A DNA stretch of 64,000 bases, taken from positions 1 through 64,000 of the IMG/VR virus record IMGVR_UViG_3300046513_000235. One strand, written 5' to 3'. Below are positions 17,386-26,699 of the stretch, in pieces. The stretch comes from a virus. Below the pieces are notes generated by a model. That model saw only the letters and a list, made by a program, of their open reading frames with translations. It did no database searches and had not been told where the DNA came from. Numbering within the stretch: the stretch's first letter is position 1; each line of letters opens with the position of its first letter. Position numbers and translations under genes: made by a program.

Positions 17386-17781
17386 TTAGGTTCCTGCAGC
17401 TGCTGTGATAGTTACTCTAAGTACCCAGGTTTGTCCTGCCTGCTTAGTTCCCTGATCTTCTACTTTACGGACAATCATACGTGTAGGATCAGTTATCGAA
17501 GTAAGTCCCCATTCTTTCCAATGGAAATTAGCTTCGGTAGGATCAAACGTAGTTTGGTAGGTAGTAACCAACCATCCCCCAGGAGCGGTAGGATACCCGG
17601 CATCCAAAGACTTGGCTTCAGGTGCAGCAGTACCACCCACACCCATAAGATCGTTAGCAACAGATTCAGCTGCAGTGCCATCACCTACGACAAGAAGAGC
17701 ATTGGCATGACTTAACTGAGCATCAACAGCTCCGACAGCCCCTAACCATAGAGCAGCTGCGCCCCAAGTTGTTAACGGCAT
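17386..17781 (-). CDS. tail protein, duplicated pair member A
   Basis: 131 residues starting MPLTTWGAAALW, homologous to the adjacent downstream protein through the VGDG/VGDN, TEANF-W-EWG and QTWV-(L/M)-(R/K)-VT blocks. Its start overlaps the preceding stop by one base (TAATG). Confidence 0.65.
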   Translation of the reverse strand: MPLTTWGAAALWLGAVGAVDAQLSHANALLVVGDGTAAESVANDLMGVGGTAAPEAKSLDAGYPTAPGGWLVTTYQTTFDPTEANFHWKEWGLTSITDPTRMIVRKVEDQGTKQAGQTWVLRVTITAAAGT

Positions 17782-17960
17782 TATGCTTCCTCCTTTGCCT
17801 CTTGAACTTGCCGCAATATATCCAAGGCAGCCTGTCCTGTATATGTGCGTGCCTGCTCAACGACTTCGTAAGGTTCATCTACGGCAGGATCAGCCCCTTC
17901 CGCATACTTAAGTATACGGCTTACTGCTGTTACCTGTATTTGTGCCTGCTCGTTAGCCAT
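17781..17960 (-). CDS. small tail-region protein
   Basis: 59 residues, ATG 17960 after AGGAGGCATTAGC. Soluble and helical, rich in Glu/Gln/Ala. Its stop overlaps the next start. No family recognised. Confidence 0.65.
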   Translation of the reverse strand: MANEQAQIQVTAVSRILKYAEGADPAVDEPYEVVEQARTYTGQAALDILRQVQEAKEEA

Positions 17961-17971
17961 GCTAATGCCTC

Positions 17972-18322
17972 CTATTGTTCGATTAGTGCAAAACTGATAT
18001 CCTTCCAATAGTAACCACTGATACTACGACTCTTAGTAGCCTTGATAGCCCCTCCGTATACTATAGCGGTCTTCTGATTACCATTCTCATCGTACTGGAA
18101 GGAAAAGAAACCTTTAGTACCATCCACGATAGCTGATATACGGTCAAAATCAGCTCCAGACATGATGGGGTACTCAAAGTTAAACTTCTTCTTCTTAGCG
18201 ATGATTTCCAAAGTCATCTTACCAGTAGCTACACGACCACTTTTGGTAAGATTGTACTTTTCAATGGAAAGCCCAGCAGGGGGTTCCTTAACCGCCACAC
18301 CGTCAATAATACAAATAGCCAT
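17972..18322 (-). CDS. tail assembly protein downstream of tape measure
   Basis: 116 residues, beta-rich, with SGRVATGKMTLEIIAKKKKFNFEYP split over two strands and a closing DISFALIEQ. The size, position and strand pattern fit the small domain proteins that contact the tail tube end. Start overlaps the tape-measure stop at 18322. Confidence 0.6.
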   Translation of the reverse strand: MAICIIDGVAVKEPPAGLSIEKYNLTKSGRVATGKMTLEIIAKKKKFNFEYPIMSGADFDRISAIVDGTKGFFSFQYDENGNQKTAIVYGGAIKATKSRSISGYYWKDISFALIEQ

Positions 18323-21300
18323 TAGGAAATCCCCTTTCTGGCGTTCTCAGATATGCCGACACGCTCCAGTTGTCTGTGTAACTCCTTGAGACCTCTATCA
18401 TCTGCCACGAGTACGCCGACATTGATATTCACGGTGCTGCCCCCAGAAGGATTACCTCCTGATGTAACCTGCTGAGGACCTAGCATGTCTGCTAAGTCAT
18501 TCGCAACGGCGTTACTGAACGGACGCATGAAGCCTTCGTTCTCCATCGGGATAACGGCTTCTCGACGGTTTTTCTCCCCTACCTTGATGAATTGCTCCTG
18601 GTCTACTACGCCCCCACGTTCGAGGGCCAGTGCGCCGAGCAACACAGGTGCGCCTAAGCCACCTGTTCCTGTAGCTAGGATTACACCACCAATAACAGCA
18701 GCTGTAACCGCAGCCCCGATCAATACTTCTTTATGATCTCCGGCCCAAGTCTTTGCACCATTGTAACCGTTGGTGACCGTGGTGTTGACCTCATCCATAC
18801 CACCCACAATCATCTCACCAGTAGCCTTAGCCACGTTCTTAATGGCGGTCCAAGCACTAGTAGCCCACTGCGACAGAGTAGTCAACATACTAGAAGCCCA
18901 AGACACAGTAGCTTCGGCAATACCACTGAGATAGCTTTGCGTGGTCTGCCAGGAAGCATCGGCCCAACCATTCGTAATGTCCTGAATAGCATTACCTAAC
19001 TGGGCAAAAGAAAGACTCACACCGTTAGCCCAAGTAGCCGTGTCACCGGAGGTACCCCGTAGAAAGGCCGTCCAGGTAGATCCAGCCATGTTGGATACAG
19101 TGTTAAACATGTTAATAACACTGTTACCCCAGGTAGCAAAGTTACCACCCACATTGGTAGCCCAATCATAAACATCACTGGAAGTGGCGGTGATCCACTT
19201 AGATAATGTAGAATCGGTTTTATCCGCCCAGCCGGACATAGTTTCTTGCACAGCATCCGACCACAAGGAGAAGTTAGTAGCCACATTCTCCTTCCACGTG
19301 CTAAACAAGGTTTGCACTTTCGTACTCCAAGTACTAAACTTTGTCTGTGAATCGGTTGACCAAAGACCCAAACCACCGAGAACAGCTGTGGCCCATGCTC
19401 CGAAAGTATTTTGGATGTTGGTAGACCAGGTATCCAGAGTGGTTCCGACATTGGTTGCCCATGTAGTGAATTGGGCTTCGGCTTTCATACGCCAATCCGT
19501 TAGGGAAGTGATGGCATTAACCGACCAAGTGGTTAAGCTAGTTTGTATCTTAGAAGCCCAAGTAGTTACTGTGGTTTGAACATTCTGCGACCAAGTAGCA
19601 AACGCACTATTCACATCTGCAAACCATTTGTTGAAGACGCCCAATGCGGCCGCCGCAAAGGTACTAATACTAACCACACCTGGTACGCTGAACCCTGCCG
19701 TCAGGCTGTCTAGGGCATTCTTAGCAAAGGCCGCAAGGGACCCTACTGCATTAATTGCCCATCCATCAATAGCACCCTGAACACCACCCAACGCATCGTT
19801 GAACAATGACCCGAAATTGGAAGCCCATTCTTTAATAGGCTCTATTCCCAGAGTAGGGAAGGACTTCAACGATTCCAGAAAAGCCGCAACCGCAGCTCCA
19901 ATACTTTCAATAATAGGAATAGCTGGATTCATCAGATTTCCTAGGTTGGTTGCAAAGTCTCCTAGACCCTCTAGAACGGCACTACCTAATCCCTCGAAGG
20001 AAAGCTTTAGGTTAGCCAGCAAGCTATTGATAGTAGCTAACGGCTCCGTAACTACAGCAAAGTTAGGAGGTGGTAGTTTAGGCCATTCAAAGTCAGTGAA
20101 CCATTTCTTCATATTCGCAAAGATAGGAGGCATCTTCCAGTCATCCCAGAAATGCGAAAAGTCAGCAGGTTCAACGGGCTCAGGTTTTGTTATGACGGGT
20201 GTGTCAATGTGATCTAAACCCAAATCCATATCCACACCTGGATCCAGGTCATCCAAACCAGAAGCCACATCATCCAATGTATCCGGAATCTGGTAAAGCT
20301 CATCAAAAGAAGCAACGAACTTATCCTTGACTTTCTTACCAGCCTTCGTCGCAGCATCCCCATCTTTGGTAATGTTCTTACCCGTATCTTTAAGAGAATC
20401 ATTAAGGCCGTCAATCATCTCATTGAACTGGTCAGCCTCATCTGCGGCATCTTTCAGATCCTCAACAGGAAGAATGCCACTCGTATCTCCCCCGAATAAA
20501 CTACCTAAGGAAGACATCTTAGCCATTATCTTATCAATCCACGCAGAAGCAGCTTTACTAGTGGTGATCAGATAAATTAGGGCAGCTACGACAATCATGA
20601 TGGCAGCTACGATAGGATTTCGTGTGAGGACCAAGGTAAGACCCGTAATGGCATTCCGTAACGTAGTTACTGCGGCAGCCACGGCGGTACACACAGCCCC
20701 CAGGCGTGTGATGCTCCATAAGAACATCAGAGCCTTGGCTGCTACCTGTGCTATGACTAAACCAGCTATGGCAGCTGTTAGGACCTTTAGCCAAGGCCAA
20801 GCCTCTAAAGCACCTGCAGCCAGCTTAGCAAAGGCAAGAATAACTCCAGCAACCATTGGCAGGATTTGTCCTAGACCGTCTACAATCATACGACCCAACT
20901 GTCTAAAACCAGGACCTAATGCAGACCACACAATCTGCCCAGCTTTCGCTAAATCCCGGAAAGCAGCAATGATATTCCTAATGGTCTGTTGCAAAGCCTT
21001 CTCAGGTATCAGCGCTTCGAAGGCTCCACCTAAACCACCAGAAGTCATATTTTCCCGGAATTTATCTACCGTATCCCGCCAGCCCTTTAGGAACTTTCTC
21101 AAGGAGTTCATAGGAGGCTCAAATAGCTTCTCGCTGATAAACAACGTATCGTCCTTGATAGTGTCCCACATACCGCCTAACGTATCAGCAATACGGTCAG
21201 CCGCGCCCTGGTACTGGTCTTGCAATCCCTTCAGGACGGCCTGCACCCCAGTATCACCGCTAATACCCAACTTACCGATATTACGCATCTGGTCTGCTGT

Positions 21301-21945
21301 AAGACCCAGTTCCTTGCGGATGATAGAATAGATAGGAATACCCGCTTCGGCTAATTGCCGTAACTCCTGCCCGGCAATCTTACCGTTGGTTTTCATCTGC
21401 GTCAAGGCTAGGACGATACGGTCCATCTGCTGAGCCGTAGCCCCCGTAGCCGCATTCGCATCATTGAGAATCGTCATGACACTTCTGATTTGCTCTGGCT
21501 TTACCTGAGCACCCATAAGGCGTCTAGACAACTGCAAGGCCTGCTCCGTGCTAAATGCCGTATCTGCTGCAAAGTCTTGCATATTTGTAATGAAGCCTGC
21601 TGCACGTTCGGCATTACCTACAAAGTATTCCATTGCGATACCAGCTTTTTCCATTTCACTACTGAAACGTACTACATTGGTAACCCCATCTTCAATAGCA
21701 TTAACACCCGCATAGAAAATCTGCGATATCAAGATACCACTGACCATTCTATCCAAGTCTTTGAAACTACTCGTGAGATTATTCACACTGTTTCGCGTGC
21801 TGTTAATACTATTCTGCGCATTGGGACCTAACGCACCACTTAAGTTAGTTCCCAGTCGACCTACGGCAGCTTGCACCTGTCCTACAGCGGCCATAAAAGG
21901 TTGTAAATTGAGGGCTATCGTGGCTGCTAATGTACCTACATCCAC
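18322..21945 (-). CDS. tape measure protein
   Basis: 1207 residues, setting tail length. The N-terminal part (about 40-290) matches the lambda/TP901-type tape-measure core: FSSEMEKAGIAMEYF, NAERAAGFITNMQDFA, RRLMGAQVKPEQI and GQELRQLAEAGIPIY. Hydrophobic stretches follow near 360-385, 390-415 and 435-460, and a GGAVTAAVIGGVILATG-like segment near 1090. Residues about 770-1030 are a Trp-periodic region with W every 10-12 residues. Interspersed element copy 6 lies within the gene. Confidence 0.9.
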   Translation of the reverse strand: MDVGTLAATIALNLQPFMAAVGQVQAAVGRLGTNLSGALGPNAQNSINSTRNSVNNLTSSFKDLDRMVSGILISQIFYAGVNAIEDGVTNVVRFSSEMEKAGIAMEYFVGNAERAAGFITNMQDFAADTAFSTEQALQLSRRLMGAQVKPEQIRSVMTILNDANAATGATAQQMDRIVLALTQMKTNGKIAGQELRQLAEAGIPIYSIIRKELGLTADQMRNIGKLGISGDTGVQAVLKGLQDQYQGAADRIADTLGGMWDTIKDDTLFISEKLFEPPMNSLRKFLKGWRDTVDKFRENMTSGGLGGAFEALIPEKALQQTIRNIIAAFRDLAKAGQIVWSALGPGFRQLGRMIVDGLGQILPMVAGVILAFAKLAAGALEAWPWLKVLTAAIAGLVIAQVAAKALMFLWSITRLGAVCTAVAAAVTTLRNAITGLTLVLTRNPIVAAIMIVVAALIYLITTSKAASAWIDKIMAKMSSLGSLFGGDTSGILPVEDLKDAADEADQFNEMIDGLNDSLKDTGKNITKDGDAATKAGKKVKDKFVASFDELYQIPDTLDDVASGLDDLDPGVDMDLGLDHIDTPVITKPEPVEPADFSHFWDDWKMPPIFANMKKWFTDFEWPKLPPPNFAVVTEPLATINSLLANLKLSFEGLGSAVLEGLGDFATNLGNLMNPAIPIIESIGAAVAAFLESLKSFPTLGIEPIKEWASNFGSLFNDALGGVQGAIDGWAINAVGSLAAFAKNALDSLTAGFSVPGVVSISTFAAAALGVFNKWFADVNSAFATWSQNVQTTVTTWASKIQTSLTTWSVNAITSLTDWRMKAEAQFTTWATNVGTTLDTWSTNIQNTFGAWATAVLGGLGLWSTDSQTKFSTWSTKVQTLFSTWKENVATNFSLWSDAVQETMSGWADKTDSTLSKWITATSSDVYDWATNVGGNFATWGNSVINMFNTVSNMAGSTWTAFLRGTSGDTATWANGVSLSFAQLGNAIQDITNGWADASWQTTQSYLSGIAEATVSWASSMLTTLSQWATSAWTAIKNVAKATGEMIVGGMDEVNTTVTNGYNGAKTWAGDHKEVLIGAAVTAAVIGGVILATGTGGLGAPVLLGALALERGGVVDQEQFIKVGEKNRREAVIPMENEGFMRPFSNAVANDLADMLGPQQVTSGGNPSGGSTVNINVGVLVADDRGLKELHRQLERVGISENARKGIS
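19665..19687 (-). repeat. interspersed CGTACCAGG element, copy 6
   Basis: CGTACCAGGTGTGGTTAG in the tape-measure gene, sense orientation. A TGCGG/CCGCA hairpin with a three-base loop follows about 30 bases from the box. Confidence 0.6.
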
Positions 21946-21961
21946 TACATTACCTCCCCTC

Positions 21962-22626
21962 TTACATTATTTGATCAATATATAGCGTCTGAGCGCTGTT
22001 CTTCTCATTCTCGGTCGAATTAAGGCGGATGTGAATAACCGATAAAGCGTTAAGCTTTCTTGGTGTCATACGCCAAAATTGTTTCTCTGTTCTATTGAAG
22101 AGCACCGTAGCAACGTAGAACAAGAAAGGCCAGTCCCACGAGTCATGTCTAGGCATTGAAGACCTGACTTCGTGGTCTAGGCGTTTTTTTCCTGTACCTC
22201 TTCTTCGGTCAATACTACCGTAGCAGTACCTTCAGGCAAGGCCCCCACCACCGTAGGTGTAGCAGCTTTCTGAGAGGTGAGCGTATTGTCAGGCGAATTC
22301 TCATTCAGTGCCTCGACCAACTTGTTAATAAGCGTTGTCATCGCGGCAGGATTCTTAACCCAACCACCCACCTGGTACGGGGTAATGTTGTATGAAATGG
22401 GTTCGCCCTCTTCATTTAGAATAGCTTCATCATGAATCAAACTAGTCCACAAAATTTTACGCACATCGGTGATCTTGCCGGCCACCAGCTTTTCCAATGC
22501 TTCTTGGATGGACCCATAATCTTCCTCCAGTTTAGCGAAAGCATTCATGTCAAACTGCAACGTTCTAAGACGTCCGCCGATTTCCATAGAAACCACTTTT
22601 TCCCTAATAGTGTCCAATTTAGCCAT
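21962..22626 (-). CDS. tail assembly chaperone, -1 frameshift fusion product
   Basis: Product of ribosomes that slip at A-AAA-AAC (22189-22183) and continue in the -1 frame for about 74 codons to 21962. The extension contains HDSWDWPFLFYVATVLFN and KQFWRMTPRKL, typical of the T part of tail assembly chaperones. The -1 frame is open from the slip site through its own ATG at 22156. A stem of ten pairs with one bulge starts about seven bases after the heptamer. Position directly before the tape measure matches G/GT chaperones. Confidence 0.85.
22136..22189 (-). promoter_or_regulatory. programmed -1 ribosomal frameshift signal
   Basis: Slippery heptamer AAAAAAC, read A-AAA-AAC relative to the zero frame, at 22189-22183. 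A seven-base spacer follows, then CCACGAAGTCA (22175-22165) pairing with TGACTCGTGG (22145-22136) around a 19-base loop. Confidence 0.8.
22177..22626 (-). CDS. tail assembly chaperone, short (G-like) product
   Basis: 149 residues from ATG 22626 after AGGAGGAGATAC; stop at 22177, six bases past the slip site. N-terminal domain with GGRLRTLQFDMNAFAKLEE and VRKILWTSLIHDEA, as in Firmicute phage tail chaperones. The normal product is expected in excess over the fusion. Interspersed element copy 7 lies inside. Confidence 0.82.
   Translation of the reverse strand: MAKLDTIREKVVSMEIGGRLRTLQFDMNAFAKLEEDYGSIQEALEKLVAGKITDVRKILWTSLIHDEAILNEEGEPISYNITPYQVGGWVKNPAAMTTLINKLVEALNENSPDNTLTSQKAATPTVVGALPEGTATVVLTEEEVQEKNA
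22361..22379 (-). repeat. interspersed CGTACCAGG element, copy 7
   Basis: CGTACCAGGTGGGTGGTTG in the tail chaperone gene, sense orientation, encoding part of YQVGGW. Only a weak GCG/CGC pairing follows. Confidence 0.55.
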
Positions 22627-22699
22627 TTGTATCTCCTCCTGGATTTTTATAAATGCACTATGACATAGGAAGCCCATAGTGCATTAAGTGGTCTTTCTA

Positions 22700-23599
22700 T
22701 TACGCAGTAGTAAACGTAATCGATCTAGCAACAAAGGAATTACCGCCAGCATCTTTCAAGCCAGCAGACATAACTACTCTGTATTTGGTAGCTGCTGCAA
22801 GAGCCGCTGTAGGAGTGAGGGTTACGATAGTGCGTGCGGCGTTAACCGACAGGCCAGCCGCAACACCATTACCAGATGTATCATTGTATAAACTGATGTT
22901 ACCCGTATTCAGTGTAGATAGGGCCATTGGTTCACTGAAAGTCAGTACAACCGTAGCTCCTACTGCGACAGCAGTTGCACCAGTTACAGGAACTGAGGTG
23001 GTCAATGTAGGAACAGTGACATCAAGCGAGTCTCCGTAAGGGTTATTAAACCAATTAGCCCCTTGCGAAGGAACATAGTCGACAAAATCTTGGTCGATGT
23101 GACGTTCCCACTCATCATCACATTCCCGCTTCAGGAACGAACCACTAATGGTAGGGGTATTCCAGTTAATGCTATCCGCTTTAGTCTGGTTGGCTTGTTC
23201 AGGCAAAGAAAACTTACCCTTATTCAACCAGGTATAGCGGTAACTACCATTAGATTTCAGGGACATAAAGCCCACTGCAATAAATGGCGGAATATCGGAA
23301 GACTTACGTTGCAGGACACCGCCTACAATCGTATGTCCCAATAAATCTGCTTGGATCTCCATAGGAAGATCGGCTACATTTAATTCCAACCCAATCTGAC
23401 CAATTGTGGATGCTGTTTCATAAGGCCCGTCATCCGCAAACAATGTTTCGGTCGAGGAGTTAGGATTGATACTTGCTGTGATAGCACCCGGAATACGGAC
23501 AGGTGTTTCGTAAGTAGCAACACCAGTGCCAAAATCCGGATCGTTAATCAGCTTGGCGTACACAACATTCTTCAAGCCAATAGGAACACCTTTTGCCAT
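22700..23599 (-). CDS. major tail (tube) protein with C-terminal Ig-like domain
   Basis: 299 residues. The first about 200 form the tube domain (MAKGVPIGLKNVVYAKL start, FADDGPYETASTIGQIGLEL, QADLLGHTIVGGV). The last about 95 form an Ig-like fold of the SbsA/Big type: VVLTFSEPM, LSTLNTGNISLYND and ATKYRVVMSAGLKDAGGN. Ig-like domains on tube subunits decorate the tail surface. Position next to the chaperone pair supports the call. Confidence 0.88.
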   Translation of the reverse strand: MAKGVPIGLKNVVYAKLINDPDFGTGVATYETPVRIPGAITASINPNSSTETLFADDGPYETASTIGQIGLELNVADLPMEIQADLLGHTIVGGVLQRKSSDIPPFIAVGFMSLKSNGSYRYTWLNKGKFSLPEQANQTKADSINWNTPTISGSFLKRECDDEWERHIDQDFVDYVPSQGANWFNNPYGDSLDVTVPTLTTSVPVTGATAVAVGATVVLTFSEPMALSTLNTGNISLYNDTSGNGVAAGLSVNAARTIVTLTPTAALAAATKYRVVMSAGLKDAGGNSFVARSITFTTA

Positions 23600-23611
23600 T
23601 GTATTAACCTC

Positions 23612-24001
23612 CTAATCATGATAGGTAATAATGCCTACATTAAAACCGTAATAAACACGGCCCTTAGCGTCTACTCTCATACGAAACGGCGGTTGTCGTA
23701 AGGTAACTACACCCCACCTCAAAGTGGTCAATTGAACGATAGCATCCTCAGTTCTAAGACTTTGGAAAAGCTCATTCACCTTCGCTTTAGCACCTTCCAC
23801 GTTATCCGCCGTATTACGTACGAGAATTTGTATGGAGCGCGACGCACCATCAATCTGGGTGGGAGAACTTGAACCCCCATATTCAGAAACAACGATAATG
23901 GCATTGGGGTCTTCTTTTGCGCCGTCCAAGCAACATACGTAAGGATCTAATAGATCCTGTTCGATGAAATAACTTTCGAAATCCTTTAATAGGTCAGCCA
24001 T
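23612..24001 (-). CDS. tail terminator / minor capsid protein
   Basis: 129 residues in the usual slot between the HK97 gp10-like protein and the tail tube. VRNTADNVEGAKAKVNELF and the ending YYGFNVGIITYHD fit the minor-capsid / tail-completion fold. Closes the head-proximal tail end by context. Confidence 0.7.
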   Translation of the reverse strand: MADLLKDFESYFIEQDLLDPYVCCLDGAKEDPNAIIVVSEYGGSSSPTQIDGASRSIQILVRNTADNVEGAKAKVNELFQSLRTEDAIVQLTTLRWGVVTLRQPPFRMRVDAKGRVYYGFNVGIITYHD

Positions 24002-24012
24002 GACAATTCCTC

Positions 24013-24435
24013 CTACATCAGTTCGCTGGCAATATCCCGAGCAGCCTTGGTAAGAAACTTTTCTTGATATTGCTTGACAGCTTCCTCCAAAAACTTAGCT
24101 TGCCCATGCGGGTGAGCTGCATCCAGGTTTTCATGCACTGCAATCATGTATTCAGATGCCATTTGACCAGTTTTCGGATTTACTAGGTCATTTGGACCAC
24201 CGTAACCTAAACGTGCAGTAAAGTTACGATATGCTCCTTCAACCTCGTAAAAGAAAGTACCCGCCAAAGTACCCGTTTCAGTAGGAACCATTGGTATGGA
24301 TATCTCTTTGATTTCCTCGCAGGCTTGAATGGTGGCTTTTTTCGTGCCTCGTTGTACTCGGGCAATGGCCACTTCCAACTTACGTTCGAAATCCTTATAA
24401 TCAACCGTCATAGACATACGTCCAGCTATGGCCAT
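24013..24435 (-). CDS. HK97 gp10-like head-tail joining protein
   Basis: 140 residues. DFERKLEVAIARVQRGTKKA followed by IPMVPTETGTL and HPHGQAKFLEEAV is the gp10-like pattern of head-tail joining or minor capsid proteins. Overlaps the gene upstream by one base. Confidence 0.78.
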   Translation of the reverse strand: MAIAGRMSMTVDYKDFERKLEVAIARVQRGTKKATIQACEEIKEISIPMVPTETGTLAGTFFYEVEGAYRNFTARLGYGGPNDLVNPKTGQMASEYMIAVHENLDAAHPHGQAKFLEEAVKQYQEKFLTKAARDIASELM

Positions 24436-24755
24436 TAGAGATACACCACCGTAGTTCCGACATAACCGGGTATACCATTACCCTTGAAAAACGACCTGGC
24501 TAAGATCGGATAAGTCACACCATCAAAGACAAACTTGTCCTTGGGAGTGACGACCACCTTACCGGAAATATATAAGCGGAGAGCAGTAACTACCTGCTCT
24601 CCCTCCATGTTCCGGATAACATTGATCTTGCCTTCACTGATACACAGATAATCTACTGGCGGGGCATCATAGATACCTTGATTATAGCTATCCGTGCCGG
24701 TGCAGACCAAATGTTTTACAGGCTCCGATGCAGTAGAAGCTACAAAAGGATCCAT
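24435..24755 (-). CDS. minor capsid / head-tail connector protein
   Basis: 106 residues, beta-rich, with VVTPKDKFVFDGVTYPILARSFF and a closing GIPGYVGTTVVYL. Resembles the stopper-type proteins found between the connector and gp10-like genes. Confidence 0.65.
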   Translation of the reverse strand: MDPFVASTASEPVKHLVCTGTDSYNQGIYDAPPVDYLCISEGKINVIRNMEGEQVVTALRLYISGKVVVTPKDKFVFDGVTYPILARSFFKGNGIPGYVGTTVVYL

Positions 24756-24757
24756 AA

Positions 24758-25135
24758 TTACCCCTCCCTGTTATCATGCATACCGATATCAAAGATACAC
24801 CGCTTACCTGGGATGTTCATACTGGAGGCATCCCAAGACGGTGTCCCATTGGTTGTGTCGTTAAGTAAGTCTGCTAAAATCCCTTTGTACTGCTCCAAGC
24901 GCTGACTAGCTTTAACTGATTCCGGGCCTATGGTATAATCCGCCTGCTTGGCCAGCTTTCTCAGAATAGCCCGACAAGCCCGAATAGCGGCATCTCTCAG
25001 CGTTGGTGCTTTACCGATGTGGTAATTCATCTCCTCATCAGATACGAAGGCATAAAGCTCTTCTGTGTCACCACTCAAGAAGCGCACTTCATCAAGTGGA
25101 GACGTAGAAGGATCACCGCTATAAGACCAACTCAT
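24758..25135 (-). CDS. head-tail connector (adaptor) protein
   Basis: 125 residues from ATG 25135 after TAGGTGATT. Starts MSWSYSGDPSTSPLDEVRF and has DEEMNYHIGK then RDAAIRACRAILRKLA, the helical pattern of gp6-like adaptors that bind the portal. Confidence 0.7.
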   Translation of the reverse strand: MSWSYSGDPSTSPLDEVRFLSGDTEELYAFVSDEEMNYHIGKAPTLRDAAIRACRAILRKLAKQADYTIGPESVKASQRLEQYKGILADLLNDTTNGTPSWDASSMNIPGKRCIFDIGMHDNREG

Positions 25136-25144
25136 AAGAATCAC

Positions 25145-25660
25145 CTACGCTTTCTTAATGGGCGGCTTAATGACGGGCTTTACTGTATTAGTGGCAGCGG
25201 CCGTTTTGGCTGCGGGAGTAGCATCTGCAGTTGTAGTAGTTCCGGTAACAACCTTAACAGGTGCCGCGGCAGGAGCTGCCTTAGGGGCCTCCGTACCAGG
25301 GGTGGGTGTTGAATCCGCTTTAGCGCGGGGTTCCGCGACATCTGGAGCCTTGGAATCGTCCTCCTTGGACTCTTCAGCGTCTGGCTCAGACCCTTCATCC
25401 AGGTCTTGGCCGTCTTCTGGGGCATCCTCGGTTTGCGTGGCTTCATAGTCTGCGATAGCCTGCGTTAAATCAACACGTCTCCGCTGCTCGAAATACACCG
25501 ACAGTTTCGCCAGGCCTTCTTCATCCTCGGGGATAAGGATGAGCTTACGCTCATTCACTTTAATCCTGCCGAGTTTGACCTCGTCAAGACTAGTAATGAT
25601 ATCCCCGCGGTTGAAGAATTTGCCCACCGATCTGAACGGTTTATTCACGATGTACGGCAT
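25145..25660 (-). CDS. head protein with long Ala/Pro/Asp low-complexity tail
   Basis: 171 residues. The first about 60 are globular (GKFFNRGDIITSLDEVKLGRI); the rest is low-complexity Ala/Pro/Asp/Thr, with an acidic part then a basic end. Start overlaps the capsid stop by one base. Interspersed element copy 8 lies in the disordered tail, reading TPTPGTEAPK in this frame. Function unknown; head-associated by context. Confidence 0.6.
   Translation of the reverse strand: MPYIVNKPFRSVGKFFNRGDIITSLDEVKLGRIKVNERKLILIPEDEEGLAKLSVYFEQRRRVDLTQAIADYEATQTEDAPEDGQDLDEGSEPDAEESKEDDSKAPDVAEPRAKADSTPTPGTEAPKAAPAAAPVKVVTGTTTTADATPAAKTAAATNTVKPVIKPPIKKA
25292..25341 (+). repeat. interspersed CGTACCAGG element, copy 8
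   Basis: CGTACCAGGGGTGGGTGTT followed by a CGCGG/CCGCG hairpin ending TTCCGCGA. Antisense in the low-complexity tail of the head protein gene, a linker-like site. Confidence 0.75.
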
Positions 25661-26637
25661 TATTTTACAAGGTCTTTCAGGAAGATACCGAGGTCGGATG
25701 CAACCACTTTGTGGTCAAACGCCATCTCAGCTTCGATACGTTCTGTATCCATTCCCAACCAAGGCATAGGGATGCGGACTACCCGGCTGCCCATCGATTC
25801 GCCGCCCATAAGACCGGTCCATGCGAATGTATAACCTGCAGAAGCTTTCTTCAGGCCTGGTTTCTTCTCGACATACATCAGCAAGGCATGTTTGCCCATG
25901 ATGAAGGAATAAGCACCATCTTTGCCCTTAGCCGCCGTGTTCTGGATGGCGTAAGGAATATATACGTTATCCACTTCAAACAGCGTAGCCAAGAGGTCCA
26001 TTGCAACAATACCTTTTTCCGTATACTTGATACGGTCGAGGATATCTTCATTGCTGATCAGGGCATTGTATACCCAAGGACTCAGGACCAAGGTATTAGG
26101 TTTCTTACCAGTGGCTTCCATCATACGAGTACCAATCAGAGCCATGAAGCGCACTGGGTCGGCTGCAGGATCGTCAAACTGAAGCACCTGGTTAGCTCCC
26201 GGAGTAGCAGCAACACCCTGGATTTCAGTACCCCATACGCCCGTCTTGAAGAACTTCTGAGCCCACAGATTCTCACGCTTCAGCAGCAGCTTGTGCGTTA
26301 CAATTTCTGTAGCATCTTCGTTAGGTTTCAACGGCGTATCGGCATTCACGCGGTCTTCTTCAGTAACGTCAATATGGAATGCGTACTTCCGGCAGAAGTA
26401 CGGATCCGCGATATCAACGTTGTAGTCGCCGCCATCCGATTCAGTACCCTTTGCACGGAGGCCTGCTTCATCACGGAAGAAGTCATCACGGTCATAGGTG
26501 AAGTAGGTATCGGATTGTTTCTGAACGCCGATGACAGGGAAGACTTTATCAGCGATAAATACGCTAGCATCCTGAGCGTATTGAACCGACAAGTTAGTAA
26601 GCGGCTTGTCGACATGAATTTGTTGTCTTGTAGGCAA
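25660..26637 (-). CDS. major capsid protein
   Basis: 325 residues, TTG start 26637 after AAAGGGGCTGAATAAC. VDKPLTNLSVQYAQDASVFIA is a common N-terminus of gpE-like capsid proteins. Downstream are NTLVLSPWVYNALI and a C-terminal GMDTERIEAEMAFDHKVVASDLGIFLKD typical of HK97-fold major capsid proteins. It lies between decoration and connector genes. A TTG start for such an abundant protein is unusual. Confidence 0.88.
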   Translation of the reverse strand: MPTRQQIHVDKPLTNLSVQYAQDASVFIADKVFPVIGVQKQSDTYFTYDRDDFFRDEAGLRAKGTESDGGDYNVDIADPYFCRKYAFHIDVTEEDRVNADTPLKPNEDATEIVTHKLLLKRENLWAQKFFKTGVWGTEIQGVAATPGANQVLQFDDPAADPVRFMALIGTRMMEATGKKPNTLVLSPWVYNALISNEDILDRIKYTEKGIVAMDLLATLFEVDNVYIPYAIQNTAAKGKDGAYSFIMGKHALLMYVEKKPGLKKASAGYTFAWTGLMGGESMGSRVVRIPMPWLGMDTERIEAEMAFDHKVVASDLGIFLKDLVK

Positions 26638-26699
26638 GTTATTCAGCCCCTTTTCATTTTTAATGTGTGCGTTCCGCTTTCAACGCCTGGTGGGTAATA

